A stretch of 64,000 nt of DNA, taken from positions 1-64,000 of the forward strand of contig NZ_SCMU01000002.1 of assembly GCF_005503695.1 (NCBI RefSeq), read 5' to 3'. The notes under the pieces were generated by a model. The model saw only the letters and a program-made list of their open reading frames with translations, ran no database searches and was not told the DNA's origin. The position numbers and the translations under genes are program-made. Below, piece by piece: positions 8,949 through 17,147 of the stretch; position 1 is the first letter of the stretch; the number at the start of each line of letters is the position of its first letter. Source of the DNA: Sphingopyxis sp. 2PD. GTDB lineage: Bacteria; Pseudomonadota; Alphaproteobacteria; Sphingomonadales; Sphingomonadaceae.

Positions 8949-9289
8949 CCCGGACATAGTCCGCCGGGGCACCCCGGCTGCACGCGCGCGCGGTCCATGA
9001 CTTCGCGGGTACCGTCCTGCGCATCGCGCGCCAGACGTTCGATGTCTTCGCGCGTCTGGCAGGTGCGAATCGCCTTGACCAGCGAGCCGGTGGTCCCTTC
9101 GCGCTTGCAGACGATATAATAGCGGTGATCCTTGGGCAGTTTCGCGTTGAACGCCCGGATTTCGGCCAGCGTCATTTTCGGCGCATCGGGGCGCTCGACG
9201 TCGGTGGCATCATTGGCCGAAACCGCACCGGCGCTGAGCATCAGCGCGATGCTGCTGATGATGGCAGCGCCCGACCTGATCGTCTTCAT
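8945..9289 (-). CDS. Small secreted protein of unknown function
   Basis: A 114-residue protein with a signal peptide (MKTIRSGAAIISSIALMLSA, cleavage near AVSA-N). The mature part is hydrophilic with cysteines in IVCKREG, RTCQTR and the CPGGLC tail, which may form disulphides in the periplasm. GGAG stands upstream of ATG 9289. The longer frame to 9352 is not needed. No family was recognised. The stop overlaps that of the convergent oxidoreductase. Confidence 0.75.
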   Translation of the reverse strand: MKTIRSGAAIISSIALMLSAGAVSANDATDVERPDAPKMTLAEIRAFNAKLPKDHRYYIVCKREGTTGSLVKAIRTCQTREDIERLARDAQDGTREVMDRARVQPGCPGGLCPG

Positions 9290-9350
9290 GAACTTCCGCT
9301 CCTGAAATATCTGTATTTGACGGATGATTGACATATATTGCGCTGAGGTC

Positions 9351-9524
9351 AACGCCCCAAGGCGTAACGCTTTGCAGATCGGGCGGCAACGTCAGCGCCG
9401 TACCGGTACGCTGGTCGCCGGTCGCGGCAATCGCCCGATATGGCTGGCCCCTTGCCCCTTTTGCCAATCCGGTTTACAGCCGCCGCCATTATTCGGCCGC
9501 TCCGCGAGGGGCGGCCCTTTTATT
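9351..9524 (+). promoter_or_regulatory. Candidate structured leader or small RNA upstream of the DUF1013 gene
   Basis: Several complementary segments follow each other: CGCC-CCAA-GGCG (about 9353-9364), an eight-base stem ATCGGGCG (9378-9385) with CGCCCGAT (9432-9439), inside it CAGCG (9393-9397) with CGCTG (9409-9413), and finally the terminator-like hairpin at 9495-9524. This is more structure than a plain spacer normally shows. It could be a leader that controls read-through into the next gene or a separate small RNA; no known riboswitch was recognised. Confidence 0.35.
9495..9524 (+). terminator. Intrinsic-terminator-like hairpin just before the DUF1013 ribosome binding site
   Basis: GGCCGCTCC and GGGGCGGCC form a nine-base stem with a GCGA (GNRA) tetraloop, followed directly by CTTTTATTT. 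The ribosome binding site GGAGA begins about eight bases later. Its position inside the leader, not after a gene, points to attenuation or to the end of a small RNA. Confidence 0.55.
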
Positions 9525-9543
9525 TCCGCTTGGAGAAATCGCC

Positions 9544-10209
9544 ATGGCCACCGCCGACGCCACCCCGCTGATGCCGCATGCGACCGCCGCCTGGCTGGTC
9601 GACAACACCGGCCTGACCTTTGCCCAGATCGCCGAATATTGCGGCATCCATATCTTGGAAGTGCAGGCGATCGCCGACGAGACCGCCGCGACCAAATATA
9701 CCGGCCGCGACCCGGTGCGCGCGCACGAGCTGTCGATGGAAGAAATCGAAAAGGGTCAGAACGACCCGAACTACAAGCTCAAGATGAGCAAGCAGGCGCA
9801 GGACACGATCCGCCGCACCCGCGGCCCGCGCTACACCCCGGTCAGCAAGCGCCAGGACAAGCCCGACGGCATCGCCTGGATCCTGAAGAATCACCCCGAG
9901 GTGTCGGACGGCGCGATCGGCAAGCTGATCGGCACCACCCGCAACACGATCGGCGCGATCCGCGACCGCAGCCATTGGAACAGCGCGAACATCGTCGCCA
10001 AGGATCCGGTGACGCTGGGCCTGTGCTCGCAGCGCGAACTCGATGCGCTGGTCGCCAAGGCGGCGAAAAAGGCCGGTATCGAAGCGCCGACCGACAACCG
10101 GCTGGAGGGTGATCGCGAAGCGCTGCTCGAAGAATTGCGCGCCGAACGCACCGCCGCCAACGAGGCGCGCGCCGCCGAGGAAACCGCCGAAACCGACGGC
10201 GAGGCATAG
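9544..10209 (+). CDS. DUF1013 / TrcR-like cell-cycle regulator
   Basis: A 221-residue protein specific to alphaproteobacteria. The N-terminal part (PHATAAWLVDNTGLTFAQIAEYCGIH, about residues 9-34) and the segment SDGAIGKLIGTTRNTIGAIRDRSHW (about 125-149) both look like helix-turn-helix regions. The tail is acidic and Glu/Ala-rich. The family is described as TrcR-like transcriptional regulators linked to the cell cycle; that role is by family, not shown here. ATG 9544 follows GGAGA. The next gene begins three bases after its stop, suggesting co-transcription. Confidence 0.88.
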   Translation: MATADATPLMPHATAAWLVDNTGLTFAQIAEYCGIHILEVQAIADETAATKYTGRDPVRAHELSMEEIEKGQNDPNYKLKMSKQAQDTIRRTRGPRYTPVSKRQDKPDGIAWILKNHPEVSDGAIGKLIGTTRNTIGAIRDRSHWNSANIVAKDPVTLGLCSQRELDALVAKAAKKAGIEAPTDNRLEGDREALLEELRAERTAANEARAAEETAETDGEA

Positions 10210-10212
10210 TCC

Positions 10213-11349
10213 ATGCCGGGCAGCGATGACGACCAGATCCCGGCGGCCAGCGGCTCGCCGGACGCATCGCTGACCCAAGACGATAGCTTTACCGCGACCA
10301 GCCACGCCGGCCTGACCTATCCGTGGGGCGACGCGGCGCCGGGCGCCGGCGAGGTGATCCGTATCGCGCCGGGGATCAGCTGGGCGCGCATCCCGATGCC
10401 GGGGTCGCTCGGCCATATCAACAGCTGGCTGCTCGACGACGATGCCGATGGTGATGATGGCGTCGCGATCGTCGATACAGGCATCTGCCTGACCATGTGC
10501 TCGGACGCGTGGAAGGCGCTTTATGCGGGCGCCCTGAACGGCAAGCGGATCACGCGCGTCATCGGCACGCATCTGCACCCCGACCATATCGGCCTCGCGG
10601 GCTGGATCGCAAAGAAACAGGGCGTCAAGCTGTGGATGACGCGCGGCGAGATGCTTACCGCGCGCGCGATCGTCGCCGATTCGGCGGACACCGCGCCCGA
10701 CGAGGTGCTGGCGCAATCGCGCGCCGCGGGCTGGAACGATACGGCGATCGAGGCGCAGCGGTCGCGCGGCTGGAACATGTTCCAGCGCATGATCTTTACC
10801 CTGCCGCGCAGCTATGTGCGGATGCGCGACGGCGAGCGGCTCGGCTTTAACGCGCACCAATGGCGCGTCGTGACGGGGTCGGGGCACAGCCCCGAACATG
10901 CGTGCCTGTGGAACGAGGAGGAAGGCGTGCTGGTGTCGGGCGACCAGGTTCTGCCGCGGATCAGTTCGAACGTATCGGTCAACATCACCGAACCCGACGC
11001 CGACCCGCTGGGCGAATGGCTGTCCTCGATCGACAAATTGCTGGCGACCATCCCCGCCGACGTCATCGTGTGTCCTGCACATGGCGAGCCGTTCAAGGGG
11101 CTGCACGTCCGGTTGATGGCGCTACGCGACGAGCATCGGATGCGACTGTATAATCTGGCCGAAGCCGCGGCCAAGGCGCCGATGCGTGCGATCGACAGCT
11201 TTCCGCTGCTCTTCAACCGCCCGATCGGCGAGCATAATCTGGGGCTGGCGACCGGCGAAGCGCTGGCGCACCTCAAGCGACTCGAAGTCGAAGGCCGCGT
11301 GAAACGCGAAGACCGCGACGGGGTGTGGTGGTATCACGGCGTCGCATAA
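10213..11349 (+). CDS. Metallo-beta-lactamase-fold hydrolase
   Basis: A 378-residue MBL-fold protein. The metal-binding motif is HLHPDHIG (His120, His122, Asp124, His125), with further ligands in GSGHSPEH, SGDQVL and CPAHGEP. A C-terminal region of about 80 residues (HRMRLYNLAE onwards) resembles the winged-helix tail of LACTB2-like or glyoxalase-like members, and the chain ends with a short HTH-like region. Substrate unknown; thioester or phosphodiester hydrolysis are both possible. ATG 10213 follows GGCGAGG and the DUF1013 stop. Confidence 0.88.
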   Translation: MPGSDDDQIPAASGSPDASLTQDDSFTATSHAGLTYPWGDAAPGAGEVIRIAPGISWARIPMPGSLGHINSWLLDDDADGDDGVAIVDTGICLTMCSDAWKALYAGALNGKRITRVIGTHLHPDHIGLAGWIAKKQGVKLWMTRGEMLTARAIVADSADTAPDEVLAQSRAAGWNDTAIEAQRSRGWNMFQRMIFTLPRSYVRMRDGERLGFNAHQWRVVTGSGHSPEHACLWNEEEGVLVSGDQVLPRISSNVSVNITEPDADPLGEWLSSIDKLLATIPADVIVCPAHGEPFKGLHVRLMALRDEHRMRLYNLAEAAAKAPMRAIDSFPLLFNRPIGEHNLGLATGEALAHLKRLEVEGRVKREDRDGVWWYHGVA

Positions 11350-11456
11350 GGGCGCGCAGGCAGAAAACTCCGCCCGGTCTCAATGACGAATAGCGCGGAC
11401 GGCGCATAGCTATGCGCGGCTTGACGCTGCGCCTTCGCAGGTGCAGCAATCGCGCC

Positions 11457-14135
11457 ATGGGGCCGCCGATCCAGATCTCGCAAAATCCCGACATCCGCTA
11501 CCTGGGGCGGATCCTGGGTGATGTCATCCGCGCCTATGGCGGCGACAAGCTGTTTCGCCAGACCGAATATATCCGCTCGTCGAGCGTCGACCGCCACCGC
11601 GGCATAGCGGGGGCCGAGGCGATCGATCCGGGGCTCGATGCGCTGAGCCTCGACGACACGATCGCGTTCGTGCGCGGGTTCATGCTGTTTTCGATGCTCG
11701 CCAACCTGGCCGAGGACCGGCAGGGGGTCGCGGCGGAGCCCGAGGCCACCGTTGCCGCAGCGATCGAGAAACTGAAGGGCGACGGGATCGACAGCGACGC
11801 GATCGCTGCGCTGCTGAGCGCCTCGCTCGTCGCGCCGGTGCTGACCGCGCACCCGACCGAGGTGCGGCGCAAATCGGTGCTCGACCACAAGAACCGCATT
11901 GCCGAGTTGATGCTGCTGCGCGATGCCGGCGCCGACGAGACCCCCGAGGGCGATGTCGTCGAGGAGGCGATCCGGCGGCAGATCATCCTGCTGTGGCAGA
12001 CGCGCCCGCTGCGCACCGAAAAATTGTTCGTTGCCGACGAGATCGACAATGCGCTGACCTATTTGCGCGATGTTTTCCTGCCCGTGGTACCCAAGCTGTA
12101 CGCGCGCTGGGAAGCCGAGCTGGGACAGCGCCCCGCAAGTTTCCTGCGCGTCGGCAGCTGGATCGGCGGCGACCGCGACGGCAATCCGTTCGTCACCGCC
12201 GAGACGATGGTCATGGCGACGGGGCGCAACGCGGCGGCGGTGCTGGGCCATTATATCGACGCGGTGCATGGTCTGGGCGCCGAGCTGTCGGTGTCGGCCA
12301 GCCTTGCCGCGGTTCCCGAGGCGGTCGAGGCGCTGGCCGAGGCAAGCGGCGACAACGCGCCGAGCCGCCGCGACGAACCCTATCGCCGCGCGCTGTCGGG
12401 CATTTATGCGCGGCTTTGCGCGACCTATACGCAGATTGTTGGCAAGGCGCCGCCGCGACCATCGGCTCTGAAGGGGGAGGCTTACGCAACGCCCGCCGAT
12501 TTTCGCCGCGACCTCGTGACCATCGCCAACGGGCTGTCGGCGAACAGCCAGGGCCAGTTCGGCGGTATCGGTGCGCTTGGGCGGCTGATCCGCGCGGTCG
12601 AGGTGTTCGGGTTCCACCTCGCGACGCTCGACATGCGGCAGAACAGCGCGGTGCACGAGCGGGTGCTGGCCGAGCTGCTGGCGATTTCGGGCGTATGCGC
12701 CGACTATCGCGCGCTCGACGAGGAAGCGCGCGTCGCACTGCTGACTGCCGAGCTCGCCAGCGACCGACCGCTCGCCGCGCCGTGGCACGAATGGAGCGAC
12801 GAGACCGCGGGCGAACTGGCGATCGTCCATGCCGCCGCCGATGTGCGGGCGCGGTTGGGCAAGGACGCGATCTGCCAGTGGATCATCAGCATGGCGCAGA
12901 CTTTGTCCGACCTGCTCGAAGTCCATGTCCTCGCCCGCGAAGCCGGATTATGGCGCAGCGGCGAAGCGGCGGGGCAGAGCAACCTGATGGTCGTCCCCTT
13001 GTTCGAGACGATCGCCGATCTCGACAAGGCGCCGGACATCATGGCGCGCTACTTCGCGATGCCCGAGATCGGCCCGCAGATCGGCCAGCGCGGGCATCAG
13101 GAAGTGATGATCGGCTATTCGGATTCGAACAAGGATGGCGGCTATCTCACCTCGACCTGGGGATTGCATCAGGCGTCGCAGGCGCTGACCCCGGTGTTCG
13201 ATGAGGCCGATACCGCGATGCAATTGTTCCACGGCCGCGGCGGCGCGGTCGGGCGCGGCGGCGGCAGCGCCTTTGCCGCGATCCGCGCGCAGCCCGCGGG
13301 CACGGTGCAGGGGCGCATCCGCATCACCGAACAGGGCGAGGTGATCGCGGCGAAATATGGCACCGCGGCGAGCGCGGCGACCAATCTGGAAGCGATGGTG
13401 TCGGCGAGCCTGCTCGCGAGCCTCGAGCCCGAGGCGCTGAGCGACGCCGACGCGGCGCGCTTTACCGCCGCGATGGACGCGCTGTCGGGCAGCGCTTTCG
13501 CCGCCTATCGCGGGCTGGTGTACGATACACCGACGTTCAAGGATTTCTTCCGCGCGATGACCCCGATCGCCGAGATTGCGACGCTGAAGATCGGTTCGCG
13601 CCCGTCGAGCCGCACCAAATCGAGCGCGATCGAGGATCTGCGCGCGATCCCCTGGGTGTTCAGCTGGGCGCAGGCGCGCGCGATGCTGCCCGGCTGGTAC
13701 GGGACGGGCGAAGGCTTTGCAGCGTTCGGCGACAAGGCGCTGCTCGCCGACATGGCGCAAAGCTGGCCGTTCTTCGCTGCGCTGCTCGGCAATATGGAGA
13801 TGGTGCTCGCGAAATCCGATATAGGGATCGCGGCGCGCTATGCCGAACTGGCGAGCGGAGTCGAAGGCCATGCGGCAATCTTCAACCGCATCCGCGACGG
13901 CTGGAACCGCGCGCATGACGGGCTGCTCGCCATCACCGGCCAGACGCGGCTGCTTGAAAAGAACCCGGCGCTCGAGGCGTCGATCCGGTTGCGGCTGCCC
14001 TATATCGAGCCGCTCAACCTGCTCCAGATCGAGCTGATGAAGCGGCATCGTGCCGGGGAAACGGACCCCAGAATTGCCGAGGGCATCCAGCTGACGATCA
14101 ACGCGATTGCGACGGCGCTCAGGAATAGCGGTTAA
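11457..14135 (+). CDS. ppc: Phosphoenolpyruvate carboxylase
   Basis: This 892-residue enzyme carboxylates PEP to oxaloacetate, replenishing the TCA cycle. The active-site signature VLTAHPTEVRRKS contains catalytic His132, and the second signature GYSDSNKDGGYLTSTW is also present, followed by a glycine-rich loop FHGRGGAVGRGGGS. The length fits the bacterial family. ATG 11457 is chosen because homology-like sequence starts shortly after it; it lacks a clear ribosome binding site, and ATG 11412 would add 15 arginine-rich residues. The C-terminus ATALRNSG matches the usual ...NTG-type end. Confidence 0.96.
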   Translation: MGPPIQISQNPDIRYLGRILGDVIRAYGGDKLFRQTEYIRSSSVDRHRGIAGAEAIDPGLDALSLDDTIAFVRGFMLFSMLANLAEDRQGVAAEPEATVAAAIEKLKGDGIDSDAIAALLSASLVAPVLTAHPTEVRRKSVLDHKNRIAELMLLRDAGADETPEGDVVEEAIRRQIILLWQTRPLRTEKLFVADEIDNALTYLRDVFLPVVPKLYARWEAELGQRPASFLRVGSWIGGDRDGNPFVTAETMVMATGRNAAAVLGHYIDAVHGLGAELSVSASLAAVPEAVEALAEASGDNAPSRRDEPYRRALSGIYARLCATYTQIVGKAPPRPSALKGEAYATPADFRRDLVTIANGLSANSQGQFGGIGALGRLIRAVEVFGFHLATLDMRQNSAVHERVLAELLAISGVCADYRALDEEARVALLTAELASDRPLAAPWHEWSDETAGELAIVHAAADVRARLGKDAICQWIISMAQTLSDLLEVHVLAREAGLWRSGEAAGQSNLMVVPLFETIADLDKAPDIMARYFAMPEIGPQIGQRGHQEVMIGYSDSNKDGGYLTSTWGLHQASQALTPVFDEADTAMQLFHGRGGAVGRGGGSAFAAIRAQPAGTVQGRIRITEQGEVIAAKYGTAASAATNLEAMVSASLLASLEPEALSDADAARFTAAMDALSGSAFAAYRGLVYDTPTFKDFFRAMTPIAEIATLKIGSRPSSRTKSSAIEDLRAIPWVFSWAQARAMLPGWYGTGEGFAAFGDKALLADMAQSWPFFAALLGNMEMVLAKSDIGIAARYAELASGVEGHAAIFNRIRDGWNRAHDGLLAITGQTRLLEKNPALEASIRLRLPYIEPLNLLQIELMKRHRAGETDPRIAEGIQLTINAIATALRNSG

Positions 14136-14140
14136 TATCC

Positions 14141-14228
14141 GTAGCCCCCGCGAAGGCGGGGGCCACTGGCGGCTTTCGCGGCAGTGCTGGAAAGGCTTTC
14201 GAGCGGCCCCCGCCTTCGCGGGGGCGAC
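14141..14228. repeat. Inverted repeat, family E (CCCCCGCGAAGGCGGGGG type)
   Basis: Each end is itself a hairpin, and the two ends are complementary to each other (TAGCCCCCGCGAAGGCGGGGGCC against GGCCCCCGCCTTCGCGGGGGCGA). It lies between the convergent ppc and lipoprotein genes and may serve as a two-way terminator. Confidence 0.8.
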
Positions 14229-14231
14229 GAA

Positions 14232-14750
14232 TTATTTCGAAACGATCACCACCTCGCCCTTGGCATTGGCGCCATCGGGGGCAAAGCTGATCGTGAAATC
14301 GTCGCCATCCTTGTCGGTGCCGCGCAGCGTCGTACCGGCGCGTTCGACCTGGATGTTGCGCTTGGCAAATTCGGCGCCCATCCAGTCCGCGGCGACTTTG
14401 GGCGCGGCGGGCGAGCTGAAGCCAAATTTGACCGTCGCGGTGTCGGCGCCATTCTTGTCGCTGGCGTCGATGTCCATCTTGTCGATCTTGCTGCCGGGAT
14501 AGAGTTTCACCCCGTCGATATCGAAATCGGTGTTGATGTCCATGTCGCCCAGATCGGGGATGTCGAGGTCGATATTGACCCCGTCGCCGCCGATCTTGAT
14601 CTTGCCGCCATCCTTGCCCGAGGTGATCTGGACCTTGCCGCCATTATCGCCGTCGGCGTTGATCGAAATATCGGGGCTGTCTGCGGCCTTCTCGTCCTGC
14701 CCGCAGGCGGCGAGGAGCATCATCGGGGGGATCAGGAAAGCGAAACGCAT
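14232..14750 (-). CDS. Lipoprotein rich in Asp and Gly, unknown function
   Basis: A 172-residue protein with signal peptide and lipobox LLAAC (lipidated Cys near residue 16). The first half after the Cys alternates Asp/Gly-rich stretches (GKVQITSGKDGGKIKIGGDG, then LDIPDLGDMDINTDFDIDG) that may form short beta strands. The second half (FGFSSPAAPKVAADWMGAEF) looks globular. AAGGAG precedes ATG 14750. A 24-base inverted repeat, 14764-14787, lies just upstream of the ribosome binding site. Function unknown. Confidence 0.82.
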   Translation of the reverse strand: MRFAFLIPPMMLLAACGQDEKAADSPDISINADGDNGGKVQITSGKDGGKIKIGGDGVNIDLDIPDLGDMDINTDFDIDGVKLYPGSKIDKMDIDASDKNGADTATVKFGFSSPAAPKVAADWMGAEFAKRNIQVERAGTTLRGTDKDGDDFTISFAPDGANAKGEVVIVSK

Positions 14751-14763
14751 GGGCTTTCTCCTT

Positions 14764-14787
14764 GGTGCATTAGTTCAATAATACACC
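14764..14787. promoter_or_regulatory. Candidate operator upstream of the Asp/Gly-rich lipoprotein
   Basis: GGTGCATTA-GTTCAA-TAATACACC: the arms agree at 8 of 9 positions. It sits immediately upstream of the ribosome binding site of the lipoprotein gene, where a bound repressor would block transcription. The form recalls GntR/YtrA-type palindromes (GTGTA...TACAC), but no such regulator is in the window. Confidence 0.4.
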
Positions 14788-14816
14788 CTCGAGTTTGCGG
14801 AGTCAACTTCGCAGCT

Positions 14817-15051
14817 TCGTCATCCCGGACTTGATCCGGCATCTCGCCATTCCGGCGTCGCCGAGCGAGACCCCGGATCAACTCCGCACCTAGTCTCTTG
14901 AAACCGAGCGAAGAGCTGTTCCCCGGCGAAAGCCGGGGTCCAGGGCGTGCCAAAACAGGCGTTGCTTTAGGGCGCCCTGGGCCCCGGCTTTCGCCGGGGA
15001 GCAGATACCGGGTCGACAAGTATCACCGCCGATCAAGTCCGGGGTGACGCG
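14817..15051. repeat. Nested inverted repeats, family C (CCCCGGATCAAGTCCGGGGTGAC type)
   Basis: This fills most of the 318-base gap between the lipoprotein and the SDR gene. The outer parts carry CATCCCGGACTTGATCCGG and ATCAAGTCCGGGGTGACG; nested inside is a second pair, CCCCGGCGAAAGCCGGGG and its partner CCCCGGCTTTCGCCGGGG. It looks like one element inserted in another. No gene or promoter was recognised. Confidence 0.75.
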
Positions 15052-15068
15052 AAGATTGAGGACCGGCC

Positions 15069-15872
15069 TTACGCGTCGATGCTGGTCTTCAAATCGCCGT
15101 GGACCAGCCCGCCGTCGACGGTGATCGTGTCGCCGACGACATAATCGCCCGCCTTCGACGCGAGGAAGATCGCGGCCCCGGCCATGTCCTCGGGCACGCC
15201 GATGCGCTTCACGGGGATGCTTTTCGCGACCGTATCGCCATGGTCGCGCGCGGCCTTGTTCATATCCGACTGGAAGGCGCCCGGCGCGATGGCGGTGACA
15301 AGGATATGATCGGTAACGAGGCGCGCCGCGAGCCGCTTGGTGAGGTAGAGGATCGCCGCCTTCGACGCGTGGTAGCTATAGGTTTCCCACGGGTTGAGAC
15401 GCTGGCCGTCGATCGAGCCGATGTTGATGACCTTGGCCGGGCGTTCATGCGAACCGCCCGCCTTGAGCAGCCCGTGCAGCGCCTGTGTCAGGAAGAAGGG
15501 CGATTTGACGTTGATGTCCATCACCTTGTCCCAGCCCGCTTCGGGGAAGCCCTCGAAGGGTTCGCCCCACGCGGCACCGGCGTTGTTGACGAGGATGTCG
15601 AGGCGTTCCTCGCGCGCTTCTAGCTCCTTCGCCAGTGCGCGGCACCCCTCGACGGTCGACAGGTCGACGGGCAGCCCGATGACCTTGCCGGGGTAGCGCG
15701 TTTCGAAATCGGCGATGGCTTCCTCGATCTGCGCGGTCTTGCGCGCAGAGATATACACGCGGGCGCAGCCTGCGGCGAGATAGCCCTCGACGATCATCTT
15801 GCCGATGCCGCGCGAGCCGCCGGTGACGAGCGCGATGCGGCCGTCGAGGCCGAACATGTCCTGGAGGTTCAT
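15069..15872 (-). CDS. Short-chain dehydrogenase/reductase
   Basis: A 267-residue SDR starting MNLQDMFGLDGRIALVTGGS. It has the TGGSRGIG cofactor motif (residues 17-24), NNAGA and the catalytic YxxxK (YSYHASKAAI). Insertions such as SHERPAKVINIGSIDG recall gluconate 5-dehydrogenase-like and RhlG-like SDRs. ATG 15872 follows AAAGGA; the longer frame reads through a repeat. It is downstream of the acyl-CoA dehydrogenase pair, so a role on a hydroxyacyl or similar substrate is plausible but unproven. Confidence 0.88.
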   Translation of the reverse strand: MNLQDMFGLDGRIALVTGGSRGIGKMIVEGYLAAGCARVYISARKTAQIEEAIADFETRYPGKVIGLPVDLSTVEGCRALAKELEAREERLDILVNNAGAAWGEPFEGFPEAGWDKVMDINVKSPFFLTQALHGLLKAGGSHERPAKVINIGSIDGQRLNPWETYSYHASKAAILYLTKRLAARLVTDHILVTAIAPGAFQSDMNKAARDHGDTVAKSIPVKRIGVPEDMAGAAIFLASKAGDYVVGDTITVDGGLVHGDLKTSIDA

Positions 15873-15889
15873 GGCGTTATCCTTTCTAA

Positions 15890-16017
15890 GCCCCTCCCCT
15901 TCAGGGGAGGGTTGGGGGTGGGGGCTCGCGGCGTAGCGCAAGGCCTCTGGCCCCCACCCGCTGCGACTAGGCAGCAAGCTGCCAAGTCTCGCTGCCCTCC
16001 CCTGAAGGGGAGGGCGT
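15890..16017. repeat. Composite inverted repeat, family D
   Basis: CCCCTCCCCTTCAGGGGAGGG at one end pairs with CCCTCCCCTGAAGGGGAGGG at the other; the inner CTAGGCAGCAAGCTGCC block also occurs, inverted, at about 5830-5855. It separates the SDR and acyl-CoA dehydrogenase genes of the same strand. Confidence 0.75.
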
Positions 16018-16025
16018 GATCTGGA

Positions 16026-17144
16026 TCAGTAGCCGTTCATCCGCGCGACCTGGTCGATGTGATAATGCACATCGCCCATAAATTCGGCGAGCGCGCGGTC
16101 GCGTTTCATGTAGAGGCCGATGTCATATTCGTCGGTCATGCCGATGCCGCCGTGCATCTGCACGCCCTCGCGGACGGCAAGATTGGCGGCGCGGCCGGCC
16201 TTGGCCTTGGCGACCGAGACCATCAGCTTTGCGCCTTCGCTGCCCTCGTCGAGCAGCTGCTGCGCCTTCATCACGGTCGCGCGCGCGACTTCCATTTCGC
16301 CATAGAGATGCGCGGCGCGGTGCTGGAGGCCCTGGAATTCGCCGATCAGCTTGCCGAACTGCTTGCGTTCCTTGAGGTAGGTGACGGTCATGTCCATCGC
16401 GCCCTGCCCGACACCGACCATTTCGGCGGCGGCACCGGTGCGCGTCGCAGCGAGCAGCGCGTCGAGGATCTCGCCGCCGGCATCGACCTCGCCGATCACC
16501 GCGTCGGCATCGACCTCGACGCCGTCGAGCGTGACATGGCTCGCGAGGCTGGAGTCGACGAGGCGGCGCGGGTCGGCGGTCAGGCCTTTCGCATCCTTCG
16601 GCACCGCAAACAAAGTGATCCCGCCGTCGGTCTTCGCCGCGACGATGCTCATGTCGGCGACATGGCCGTGAAGGACGAAGCTTTTCTTGCCGTCCAACCG
16701 AAACCCGTTGCCCGCGCGCGTTGCGGTGGTGGCGATACGATCGGGGCGGTGCTTGGCGCCCTCGTCGATCGCGAGCGCGACGATTGCCTCGCCGCTGGCA
16801 ATGGCGGGGAGCCAGCGGCCCGCCTGCGTGCCGCCCGCTTTCGCCAGCGCGGCGACCGCGCCGACGCCGGTCGACAGGAAAGGCGACGGGGTCAGGTTGC
16901 GGCCGATTTCCTCGAGCACGATCCCCGTTTCCATATGCCCCATGCCGAGGCCGCCGTGGGCTTCGGGAACGAGCATGCCGGGCAGGCCCATTTCGGTGAA
17001 CTGCGCCCACAGGTCGCGCGAGAAGCCGGTGGCGTCGGCGCTGTCGCGGAGTTTGCGCAGGTGCGACACCGGCGCCTGTTCGGCGACGAAGGGCGCGACG
17101 CTGTCCTTGAGCATCGCCTGATCGTCATTGTGGTACAAAGGCAT
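16026..17144 (-). CDS. Acyl-CoA dehydrogenase family protein lacking the usual catalytic Glu (candidate beta subunit)
   Basis: A 372-residue protein with the acyl-CoA dehydrogenase N-domain (VPEAHGGLGMG), beta domain and C-terminal helices (RKQFGKLIGEFQGLQHRAAHL, GGIGMTDEYDIG). Where active enzymes read EGT near the C-terminus, this one reads FMGDVHYH, so the catalytic Glu is not there. It begins three bases after the stop of the dehydrogenase at 17148, with GGAG before ATG 17144. In mycobacterial steroid degradation, such pairs form heterotetramers in which one subunit lacks the base; the same may hold here. Confidence 0.9.
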   Translation of the reverse strand: MPLYHNDDQAMLKDSVAPFVAEQAPVSHLRKLRDSADATGFSRDLWAQFTEMGLPGMLVPEAHGGLGMGHMETGIVLEEIGRNLTPSPFLSTGVGAVAALAKAGGTQAGRWLPAIASGEAIVALAIDEGAKHRPDRIATTATRAGNGFRLDGKKSFVLHGHVADMSIVAAKTDGGITLFAVPKDAKGLTADPRRLVDSSLASHVTLDGVEVDADAVIGEVDAGGEILDALLAATRTGAAAEMVGVGQGAMDMTVTYLKERKQFGKLIGEFQGLQHRAAHLYGEMEVARATVMKAQQLLDEGSEGAKLMVSVAKAKAGRAANLAVREGVQMHGGIGMTDEYDIGLYMKRDRALAEFMGDVHYHIDQVARMNGY

Positions 17145-17147
17145 GGG

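Noticed and set aside
9400..9409. GTACCGGTAC as a sixth copy of the LacI operator
   Set aside because: It shares only ACCGGT; the GAC/GTC ends are missing and it lies before a cell-cycle gene, inside a likely RNA stem.
11421..11456. TTGACG box upstream of ppc as a promoter
   Set aside because: No acceptable -10 sequence occurs 16-18 bases further on; left unassigned.
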